Positions 11,873 through 22,802 of a stretch of 64,000 bases of DNA are shown piece after piece. The position numbers were made by a program, and so were the translations under genes. The stretch spans positions 6,252,570 through 6,316,569 of the forward strand of contig JABACO010000011.1 in NCBI GenBank assembly GCA_013339895.1, read 5' to 3'. The stretch's first letter is position 1; each line of letters starts with the position of its first letter. This DNA is from Ephydatia muelleri (taxonomy: Eukaryota > Porifera > Demospongiae > Spongillida > Spongillidae). Below the pieces are notes generated by a model. The model saw only the letters and a list, made by a program, of their open reading frames with translations. It was not told the origin of the DNA and did no database searches.

Positions 11873-12488
11873 GGAACGTTCTATACGATAATGGGTCTTG
11901 TGGATTTTATTTTATAACATAAAATTTAAATCGATATATATCTTCCGAAATATTAACGCTATCGGGTTCCTATTTTTAACACAACATACCACACCATTAC
12001 TATATGTGAAAATCCATTTTGGTGTCTTACACATGCGGGGTACCGACGTTTCAAGGTCCGATACCCCGTAGGGTTCAAAACGGCCACATCTTCAGCAGAG
12101 ATATTATATACTATCTCTGTCTTCAGGTAGGAGTGTCCAAATCGGTTCAAAATAGGTGCCTATGTAGAAGGGTCCTACTGCTATTGATTTGTTCTGTTCG
12201 TTAATTTGTACTCTATCCGTTATGGAGATACAAGTGAAAAATTGCATATTTCCCGGGCGTTACGCGCCATTTACGTATTACGACTGGCTTCGAGGACGTC
12301 CTCGTAATACGTGAATGGCGCGTAACGCCCGGGAAATATGCAATTTCTTTGCACACTTGTGTCTCCATAACGGATAAAGCAAAAATTAACGAACAGAACA
12401 CATCAATAGCAGTAGGACCCTTCTACATAGGTACCTATTTTGAACAGATTTGAACACTCCTACCTGAAGATGTGGCCGTTTTGAACCC
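11873..12488. mobile_element. Fold-back element, family A, right arm truncated
   Basis: Begins GGAACGTTCTATACGATAAT and carries the full left arm and inner palindrome (about 12250-12335). The right arm breaks off after the segment GATGTGGCCGTTTTGAACCC. The equivalent element beside gene 2 (29363-30802) ends at the same point, so the truncation predates the duplication. The arm contains the unoccupied ATATATAT site near 11934 that in the gene 2 copy is filled by another element. Confidence 0.8.
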
Positions 12489-13700
12489 TTAGCTGAAGCA
12501 CGCTAACATCTTTAACGCCTTGCCTCTCGCCTGGCTGCTAGACTAAATTGCTCCAAATTGCATGCCACCTCAACACTGTATGGTAGGCTCAACTTGGTTC
12601 TAGTCAGAGCAAATGCAAGAGCACTGCTATCCCGAGCATATGGCGTCGGATCTGACATCCCAGCTTAACTATAGGTTGGCAATCAGCTGTCCAGTCATAG
12701 TCGTTGTGTATTTTGTGTGTGCTCATTTACATAGTAGTAGTAGCGTGCATTACCTGCTGTGGTGCTGTGTACAATCTATGTCTAGTATTATTGCTGTATA
12801 TGTATTTCTGTGTTTGTATATTTCAATAATAATAATGATACATGCAGTAATAAATTTCTAATAATTTTATTGTCTATATTTTTTAGACCACTGCATTGCT
12901 ACCTAACCAGGAATAATTATTTAGGTGCAAAACTCAGTTGAACGACCAAGCCCATCGGTCCAAATAATATATCAGTGTGTTTTCAACATCTCGATCAAGC
13001 ATTTTCCTGCTTTCAGACGAGGCGTAAGCAGACCTGTACACAATACTTTAAACGAGGGCGGGTCTCAGGCGGGTGTTTATTCTTTTCTTTTTTCGCTACA
13101 CCTTAACAATCCGGTGTCGCTATTGTTTGGAACACTAGCTGCTTGCAATGATTATGGTTTTATCAAAAATTGCAATACCGCCACAAAATGTGGTGCAATA
13201 TTCGTATTAGTGAACTGCTTCAAACACTTCCAGCCGCAAACGGTGTGACGAAGACATAGAGCTTCAAACAGTAAATCTTTTGGTACCAAGATGATTTCCC
13301 ATCACATGAGTAAGATAGAGCTTAGCAAAGCTTACTGAAATATATTCATAGCGTAGCTATACCTCGCGAAATCAAGATCTTGATAATTAATGTGTGGCAA
13401 GGTAAATATTGCTGTACTGGAGTTGAATTAATCAGACAATTTTCAGATCTTGCTAAGCTCTTCCCCATCACACAAATTCTAAAAGTAGCCTACAAGAGCC
13501 AAAAAGAAGCAAATGAAAGGTATGGGGAATATGTGGGAGCAGTGATAGGTACATACAATGGATGGAGGATTAGGTGAGGGGACCAGGTGAAATGAGTTGG
13601 TTGTAATACTCCAACTCGTGACATGACTGCATGTTGTCTCAATTTTTCTAACTGTGCTCAAACTTCAGTGTTGTTCAAAGAGTCACAAAATGATGCTTCT
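12489..13700. other. Intergenic, duplicated beside gene 2; no gene recognised
   Basis: Non-repetitive sequence shared with 30803-32045. A 107-codon ORF (12925-13248) is preserved in both copies, but they are recent duplicates, so this is weak evidence of coding, and I see no known domain. A short ORF with a Lys-rich end (13380-13577) is also shared. Possibly remnants of an older insertion. Confidence 0.4.
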
Positions 13701-14850
13701 GCATTAACAATGTGCTCTTTAATGATATCTAACCACTCAAAGAAGATTGTTCAGTTTCATTGGAAAGTTGTAATGAGGTGAAAAACCGGTACAAGAACAA
13801 GCCACACTGTATATAACATCCACTATGAGAGGCATAACAAATGTTTAATAAGAGGTGTTAATTCTGTCCCCAGACAATCACACACAAATTAGATTAGCAC
13901 AAGATGCCACAAACTCCAACTGTATCAATGCTAGCAGAATTCAAGTATGTTCTATGGGAATTGAAATTAACTCATTTGAGTTCTTTACCTTTTCATCAAG
14001 GGCTACAAGTTATCCTGCATGTACATAGCTACTCAAGGACCTTTAGGTAACACTGTTAAATAGATGATAATGGAGCAACAATGCAATACTATTGTCGTGT
14101 TGTGTGAGCTAATGGAGGAAGGGGGGAATTCTTGTGCCTGCTATTGACCCACTGCAGAGGGGCCTGTGAATTTTGAAATGATAAGCGTGCATTTATTATC
14201 AACTGTCATCAGCAATGGCACAACATTTCGAAATTTCAAGCTCTCAGTAAGCTTTTATATATATATATCTGCAGTTGCTGCTTCAAAAACATAAATTCAT
14301 TCCCATGCAGAATGAACTTCTCGTGGCCCAGTATTGCTACTCTGAGTGGCCACAGCATGGCAAGCCAGCCAGTTTACTTAATATGTTAACACTTGTGGAC
14401 GCACTTAATAAAGCATCAGAGGAATGTAATTACTGTTGTCTGCAAGTAGGTTCTAGTGCACTACGATCACATCAACATACATGTACACTATATAATAACA
14501 GTAACAGGGATGGGTGTGGTCGCACTGGATCCTTCATCTGTATTCACTCAGAGCTAGAACGTCTTAAGGCTGAGGGAGTTGTGAACATCTTTCAATCCGT
14601 GAAGGCAATGCAGTCTTATCGTCCCGGCATGGTCCAAGATGTGGTATGATCAGTCTGAGTTGAATGTTTAATTATTTATGCCACTTTGTAGGGTCAGTAT
14701 GCTTTTTGCCACGATGTCCTAGCCAGCTGTGTTGATGGAATGTCGACGTATGCCAATACAGCCAGCTGTGTTGATGGAATGTCAATTATGTCAATACAGC
14801 CAGTTGTGTTGATGGAATGTCAATATAGCAGCAATGCAATAGAACAATAA
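13701..14850 (+). pseudogene. Dead PTP D2 fragment (solo D2 relic 1)
   Basis: Exon-intron remains of a second D2 only, with no D1, TM or ectodomain nearby. Matches gene exons at about 13715-13808, 13874-13944, 14002-14246, 14311-14456, 14508-14646 and 14690-14835. Breaks: the acceptor before the first exon is missing and an early stop follows; the NDFW segment is deleted (near 14058); TGA replaces Trp in the CYWP motif (near 14147). DGCGRTGSF and the C-terminal ASCVDGMS repeats are still readable. Introns are retained, so it arose by DNA duplication, not retroposition. Confidence 0.85.
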
Positions 14851-15249
14851 CATTGGTGGTATGTTCCACCTGTCTCTTAATGACATTGTGTGAAGTGTGA
14901 GCCACTTAAACTGTTACGCCACATTTATCTGTGCTTGTTATTGATTGCAAATATAAATGAAAAAATACAGTATGAATGCATGCCACAGATAAAAATCAAA
15001 GCACAGACATGATAGTTGGAGAAGATTTAAAAAATAATGCTTTCAATGAGTGAAATACCATACATTGCCACTAAACCTTGAGGTCTGCAAGGTTGTTCAC
15101 ATGGCTAGAAATAATAGTACACTAATGGGGGAAGCCTGCCCACGCATGAGAGATTGAGCATGTAGGTGAGGCTATCTAATGTAGACTATTGTACTTCAGC
15201 TATCATAGGTGGTTCAGTGGTTGTATTTGAATCTCCTCTTGGTGTCAGT
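14851..15249. other. 3' flank of the D2 relic, ending at a duplication junction
   Basis: Related to 10744-11140 and 33140-33560. The similarity to 33560 runs to CTCCTCTTGGTGTCAG, after which this copy switches to Ig-exon sequence (TGGTGTGGATGAAGG), whereas the copy at 33560 continues with 3'-flank sequence. This marks the tandem-duplication breakpoint. Confidence 0.75.
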
Positions 15250-18200
15250 GGTGTGGATGAAGGATGGAGGAGTTATTGTGAATGGGACTAACATCATACT
15301 GACAAGGACTGTGTCAGGTGGAAACAGTACTCTACACCTCACCTTCAATCCTCTTCTCACATCACATGGAGGACAATACATCTGTGCTGCTAATATATCT
15401 GATCAGAATGTCACAAATTCATTGGCAGTTGATGTATCAGTACAAAGTGTGTTTAATATAAAGTACAGTGTTACATGTCATTGTTACAGACCAGGCGACT
15501 GATGTTAACCCCTTCCCTCTCATCTCCAGCTCTCCCTCCTCCTGTGGTCACCACATCATTATATGGCAGCACAATAGCTGGATCTGTGTACTCACTGGTG
15601 TGTATGGTGAAGGTGGTAGATGGACTGGTAGTTGTCCCTGATGTGGGGTGGATGAAGGATGGAGGAGTTCTTGTGAATGGGACCAATACCACACTGACAA
15701 GGACTGTGTCAGGTGGAAACAGTACTCTAAATCTCACCTTCAATCCTCTGCTCACATCTCATGGAGGACAGTACACTTGTGTTGCTACTATCTCTGTACC
15801 ACAGCTATCTCTGAACATCACAAATTCATCAGCAGTTACTGTATCAGTACAGAGTGAGTTTGATAAGAGTTCCATGAGTTATTATTAACCCTTTGTTTCC
15901 ACAGTTCCACTGCCAAGTGCAACAATTGTATCTGTGTCGCCTGGTAGCTTAGTGTTCTCTGGAATTCCAATCAGCATATTTTGTACCTTCTCAATTCCAT
16001 CAGGAGTGGACACTTCTGTAATGGTGAAGACCTTTTGGATTAGACTAAATCAGACATTAAATAATGGCGACAGAATCAAAATTAGTACTTCGCAGTCAAT
16101 GACGGCCTACAACACAACAATTCAAATCACCCCTTTAAATATCAGTGACACTGGCATGTATCAATGCGTAGGAAGTATCTCTTCAAATAGCAGTTATGTG
16201 TTTGGTGCTAGCAATGCTTTAGCAAATATTTCGCTGAATGTACAAGGTGAGGATAAGCATAAGACCAGTCCACTGATACTACCTCCTTCCCTCTCATCTC
16301 CAGCTCTCCCTCCTCCTGTGGTCACCGCATCATCATATGGCAGCACAATAGCTGGTTCTGTGTACTCACTGGTGTGTACTGTGAAGGTGATAGATGGACT
16401 GGTAGTTGTCCCTGATGTGATGTGGATGAAGGATGGGAGAGTTATTGTGAATGGGACCAATACCACACTGACAAGGACTGTGTCAGGTGGAAACAGTACT
16501 CTATATCTCACCTTCAATCCTCTACTCACATCTCATGGAGGACAGTACATTTGTGTTGCTGCTATCTCTGTACCACAGCTATCTCTGAGCGTCACCAATT
16601 CATCAACAGTTACTGTATCAGTACAGAGTGAGTTTAATAATGTAACTTTTAAGTGTTATCATGAATGCAATATCTTCACAGTTCCAGTGCCAAATGTAAC
16701 TCTTTCACCTGTACCACTCGGTAGCTCAGTGTACACCGGTACTTCCATAAGCATGTCTTGTGCTTTTACAGTCCCATTTGTTGTGGACTCTCCTGTAATG
16801 TTAAACACATTGTGGATTGGACCACAGGGGCCAATATATAATGGAAATAGGACAATGACAATCATTACACAGTCAATGATGGTGTATAATGCAACACTGC
16901 AAACAAATCCTTCAAATACAAGTGACACAGGCATATATTGGTGTGTGGGGAACATCTCTTCAAACAGCAGCTATATTGTTACCTCCAGCAATGCTTCAGC
17001 AAATACATCACTCACGGTACAAGGTGAGAATAGGAAATACAATTCTACTCATGTAAATCATTCCCTCTCATCTCCAGCTCTTCCTCCTCCTGTGGTCACC
17101 ACATCATCATATGGCAGCACAATAGCTGGTTCTGTGTACTCACTGGTGTGTATGGTGAAGGTGGTAGATGGACTGGTAGTTGTCCCTGATGTGATGTGGA
17201 TGAAGGATGGAGGGGTTCTTGTGAATGGGACCAATACCACACTGACAAGGACTGTGTTAGGTGGAAACAGTAATCTAAATCTCACCTTCAATCCTCTACT
17301 CACATCTCATGGAGGACAGTACACTTGTGTTGCTGCTATCTCTGTACCACAGCTATCTCTGAGCGTCACCAATTCATCAACAGTTACTGTATCAGTACAG
17401 AGTGAGTTTAATCATGTAACTTTTAAGTGTTATCATGAATGCAATATCTTCACAGTTCCAGTGCCAAATGTAACTCTTTCACCTGTACCACTCGGTAGCT
17501 CAGTGTACACCGGTACTTCCATAAGCATGTCTTGTGCTTTTACAGTCCCATCTGTTGTGGACTCTCCTGTAATGTTAAACACATTGTGGACTGGACCACA
17601 GGGGCCAATATATAATGGAAATAGGACAATGGCAACCATTACACAGTCAATGATGGTGTATAATGCAACACTGCAAATAAATCCTTCAAATACAAGTGAC
17701 ACAGGCATATATTGGTGTGTGGGGAACATCTCTTCAAACAGCAGCTATATTGTTACCACCAGCAATGCTTCAGCAAATACATCACTCACGGTACAAGGTG
17801 AGAATAGGAAATACAATTCTACTCATGTAAATCATTCCCTCTCATCTCCAGCTCTTCCTCCTTCTGTGGTCACCACATCATCATATGGCAGCACAATAGC
17901 TGGTTCTGTGTACTCACTGGTGTGTATGGTGAAGGTGGTAGATGGACTGGTAGTTAACCCTGATGTGGTGTGGATGAAGGATGGAGGAGCTCTTGTGAAT
18001 GGGACCAATACCACACTGACAAGGACTGTGTCAGGTGGAAACAGTACTCTAAATCTCACCTTCAATCCTCTGCTCACATCTCATGGAGGACAGTACATTT
18101 GTGTTGCTACTATGTCTGTACCACAGCTATCTCTGAACATCACAAATTTATCAACAGTTACTGTATCAGCACAGAGTGAGTTTAACAATGTAACGTTTAA

Positions 18201-21200
18201 GTGCTATCATGAATTAAATATCTTCACAGTTCCAGTGCCAAGTGTAACTCTTTCACCTGTACCACTCGGTAGCTCAGTGTACACCGGTACTTCCATAAGC
18301 ATGTCTTGTGCTTTTACAGTCCCATCTGTTGTGGACTCTCCTGTAATGTTAAAGACATTGTGGATTGGACCACAGGGGCCAATTAATAATGGAAATAGAA
18401 CAATGGCAACCATTACACAGTCATTGATGGTGTATATTGCTACACTGCAAATAAATCCTTCAAATACAAGTGACACAGGCATATATTGGTGTGTGGGGAA
18501 CATCGTTACAAACAGCAGCTATATTGTTACCTCCAGCAATGCTACAGCAAATGCATCACTCACGGTACAAGGTGAGAATAAGAAATACAATTTCATTCAT
18601 GTAAATCATTCCCTCTCATCTGCAGCTCTCCCTCCTCCTGTGATTACTGCATCATCATATGGCAGCTCAATAGCTGGATCTGTGTACTCACTGGTGTGTA
18701 TGGTGAAGGTGGTAGATGGACTGGTAGTTAACCCTGATGTGGCGTGGATGAAGGATGGAGGAGCTCTTGTGAATGGGACCAATACCACACTGACAAGGAC
18801 TGTGTCAGGTGGAAACAGTACTCTAAATCTCACCTTCAGTCCCCTGCTCACATCTCAAGGAGGACAGTACACTTGTGTTGCTACTATCTCTGTACCACAG
18901 CTCTCTCTGAACATCACCAATTCATCAGCAGTTACTGTATCAGTACAGAGTGAGTTTAATAATGTAACTTTTAAGTGCTATCATGAATGCAATATCTTCA
19001 CAGTTCCAGGTCCAAGTGTAACTCTTTCACCGGTACCACTCGGTAGCTCAGTGTACACCAGTACTTCCATAAGCATGTCTTGTGCTTTTACAGTCCCATC
19101 TGTTGTGGACTCTCCTGTAATGTTAAACACATTTTGGATAGGACCACAGGGGCCAATATATATTGGAAATAGGACAATGACAATCATTACACAGTCAATG
19201 ATGGTGTATAATGCAACACTGCAAATAAATCCTTCAAATACAAGTGACACAGGCATATATTGGTGTGTGGGGAACATCTCTTCAAACAGCAGCTATATTG
19301 TTACCTCCAGCAATGCTTCAGCAAATACATCACTCACGGTACAAGGTGAGAATAGGAAATACAATTCCACTCATGTAAATCATTGCCTCTCATCTCCAGC
19401 TCTTCCTCCTCCTGTGGTCACCACATCATCGTACGGCAGCACAATAGCTGGTTCTGTGTACTCACTGGTGTGTATGGTGAAGGTGGTAGATGGACTGGTA
19501 GTTGTCCCTGATGTGGTGTGGATGAAGGATGGAGGGGTTCTTGTGAATGGGACCAATACCACACTGACAAAGACTGTGTTAGGTGGAAACAGTACTCTAA
19601 ATCTCACCTTCAATCCTCTGCTCACATCTCATGGAGGACAGTACATTTGTGTTGCTGCTATCTCTGTACCACAGCTATCTCTGAGTGTCACCAATTCATC
19701 AGCAGCTACTGTATCAGCACAGAGTGAGTTTAATCATGTAATTTTTAGGTGCTATCATGAATTCAATATCTTCACAGTTCCAGTGCCAAGTGTAACTCTT
19801 TCACCTGTACCATTTGGTAGCTCAGTGTACACCGGTATTTTCATAAGCATGTCTTGTGCCTTTACAGTCCCATCTGTTGTGGACTCTCCTGTAATGTTAA
19901 AGGCATTGTGGATTGGACCACAGGGGCCAATATATAATGGAAATAGGACAATGACAATCATTACACAGCCAACGATGGTGTATAATGCAACACTGCAAAT
20001 AAATCCTTCAAATACAAGTGACACAGGCATATATTGGTGTGTGGGGAACATCTCTTCAAACAGCAGCTATATTGTTACCTCCAGCAATGCTTCAGCAAAT
20101 ACATCTCTCGTGGTACAAGGTGAGAATAGGAAATATATAATTCCACTCATATAAATCATTCTCTCTCATCTCCAGCTCTTCCTCCTCCTGTGGTCACCAC
20201 ATCATCGTACGGCAGCACAATAGCTGGTTCTGTGTACTCACTGGTGTGTATGGTGAAGGTGGTAGATGGACTGGTAGTTGTCCCTGATGTGGTGTGGATG
20301 AAGGATGGAGGGGTTCTTGTGAATGGGACCAATACCACACTGACAAAGACTGTGTCAGGTAGAAACAGTACTCTAAATCTCACCTTCAATCCTCTGCTCA
20401 CATCTCATGGAGGACAGTACATTTGTGTTGCTGCTATCTCTGTACCACAGCTATCTCTGAGTGTCAGCAGCTACTGTATCAGTACAGAGTGAGTTTAATA
20501 ATGTAACTTTTAGGTGCTATCATGAATTCTATATCTTCACAGTTCCAGTGCCAAGTGTAACTCTTTCACCTGTACCATTTGGTAGCTCGTGGTACACCGG
20601 TATTTCCATAAGCATGTCTTGTGCCTTTACAGTCCCATCTGTTGTGGACTCTCCTGTAATGTTAAAGACATTGTGGATTGGACCACAGGGGCCAATATAT
20701 AATGGAAATAGGACAATGACAATCATTACACAGTCAATGATGGTGTATAATGCAACACTGCAAATAAATCCTTCAAATACAAGTGACACAGGCATATATT
20801 GGTGTGTAGGGAACATCTCTTCAAACAGCAGCTATATTGTTACCTCCAGCAATGCTTCAGCAAATACATCTCTCGTGGTAAAAGGTGAGAATAGGAAATT
20901 TATAATTCCACTCATGTAAATCATTCCCTCTCATCTCCAGCTCTTCCTCCTCCTGTGGTCACCACATCAACATACGGCAGCACAATAGCTGGATCTGTGT
21001 ACTCACTGGTGTGTATGGTGAAGGTGGTAGATGGACTGGTAGTTGTCCCTGATGTGGTGTGGATGAAGGATGGAAGAGTTCTTGTGAATGGGACCAATAC
21101 CACACTGACAAGGACTGTGTCAGGTGGAAACAGTATTCTAAATCTCACCTTCACTCCTCTGCTCACATCTCATGGAGGACCATACACATGTGTTGCTACT

Positions 21201-22802
21201 ATCTCTGTACCGCAGCTATCTCTGAACATCAACAATTCATCAGCAGTTACTGTATCAGTACAGAGTGAGTTTGATAAGAGTTCCATGAGTTACTATTAAC
21301 CCTTTGTTTCCACAGTTCCACTGCCAAATGCAACAATTGTATCTGTGTCACCTGGTAGCTTAGTGGTATCTGGAATTCCAATAAGCATGTTTTGCACCTT
21401 CTCAATTCCATCAGGAGTGGACAATTCTGTCATGGTGATAACGTTTTGGATTAGACTAAATCAGACATTAAATAATGGTGACAGAATCAATATTAGTACT
21501 TCCCAGTCAATGGTGGCCTACAGCACAACTCTTCAAATCGCCCCTGTAAATGTCAATGACACTGGCATGTATCAGTGTGTAGGAAGTATCTCTTCAAATA
21601 GCAGTTATGTTGTGGGTTCCAGCAATGCTTCAGCAAATGTGTCATTGTCTGTACAAGGTGAGATTACTTATAAGACCAGAACACTGATGTTAACCCCTTC
21701 ACTCTCATCTCCAGGTCTTCCTCCTCCGGTGGTCACCACATCTTCATATGGCAGCTCAATAGCTGGATCTGTGTACTCACTGGTGTGTATGGTGAATGTG
21801 GTAGATGGACTGGTAGTTGTCTCTGATGTGGTGTGGATGAAGGATGGAGGAATACTTTTGAATGGGACCAATGCCACACTGACAAGGACTGTGTCAGGTG
21901 GAAACAATACTCTAAATCTCACCTTCAATTCTCTGCTCACATCTCATGGAGGACAGTACATTTGTGTTGCTACTATCTCTGTACCACAGCTATCTCTGAA
22001 CATCACCAATTCATCAGCAGTTTCTGTATCAGTACAGAGTAAGTTTAATAATGTAACTTTTAAGTTCTATCATGAATTCAATATCTTCACAGTTCCAGTG
22101 CCAAATGTAACTCTTTCACCTGTACCATTCGGTAGCTCAGTGTACACCGGTACTTCCATAAGCATGTCTTGTGCTTTTACAGTCCCATCTGTTGTAGACT
22201 CTCCTGTAATGTTAAACACATTGTGGATAGGACCACAGGGGCCAATATATAATGGAAATAGGACAATGGCAACCATTACACAGTCAATGATGGTGTATAT
22301 TGCTACACTGCAAATAAATCCTTCAAATGCAAGTGACACAGGCATATATTGGTGTGTGGGGAACATCGTTACAAACAGCAGCTATATTGTTACCTCCAGC
22401 AATGCTTCAGCAAATACATCACTCACGGTACAAGGTGAGAATAGGAAATACAATTCCATTATGTGAATCATTCCCTCTCATCTCCAGCTCTCCCTCCTCC
22501 TGTGGTCACATCATCATCATACGGCAGCACAATAGCTGGATCTGTGTACTCACTGCTGTGTATGGTGAAGGTGGTAGATGGACTGGTAGTTGTCCCTGAT
22601 GTGGTGTGGATGAAGGATGGAGGAATACTTTTGAATGGGACCAATGCCACACTGACAAGGACTGTGTCAGGTGGAAACAGTACTCTAAATCTCACCTTCA
22701 ATCCTCTGCTCACATCTCATGGAGGACAGTACACTTGTGTTGCCACTATCTCTATACCACAGCTATCTTTGAGCATCACCAATTCTGATGTGTCAGTACT
22801 GA
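15250..22802 (+). other. Gene 2 Ig exon array (20 Ig exons)
   Basis: Order: A 15250-15446 (half), A 15530-15853, C 15905-16246, A 16304-16627, B 16682-17023, A 17078-17401, B 17456-17797, A 17852-18175, B 18230-18571, A 18626-18949, B 19004-19345, A 19400-19723, B 19778-20119, A 20176-20488 (11-nt deletion), B 20543-20884, A 20941-21264, C 21316-21657, A 21715-22038, B 22093-22434, A 22488-22802. The five B exons from 16682 to 19778 are spaced exactly 774 bp apart. The half exon shares the motif [14 protein letters not shown] with the first Ig of gene 3, so it is the remains of the original first domain. Introns from 16247 to 20119 (54 or 57 nt) lack in-frame stops, giving an open frame of 1,406 codons through them. 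Confidence 0.82.

Noticed and set aside
12925-13248. 107-codon gene conserved in two copies (also 31260-31583)
   Set aside because: The copies are part of a recent duplication, so conservation is uninformative, and no domain is recognised.
15934-20154. Single uninterrupted 1,406-codon gene
   Set aside because: The frame includes ten 54-57 nt segments with GTGAGT...CACAG or GTGAGAA...CTCCAG boundaries. Their counterparts next to C exons contain stops or shift the frame, so they are introns.
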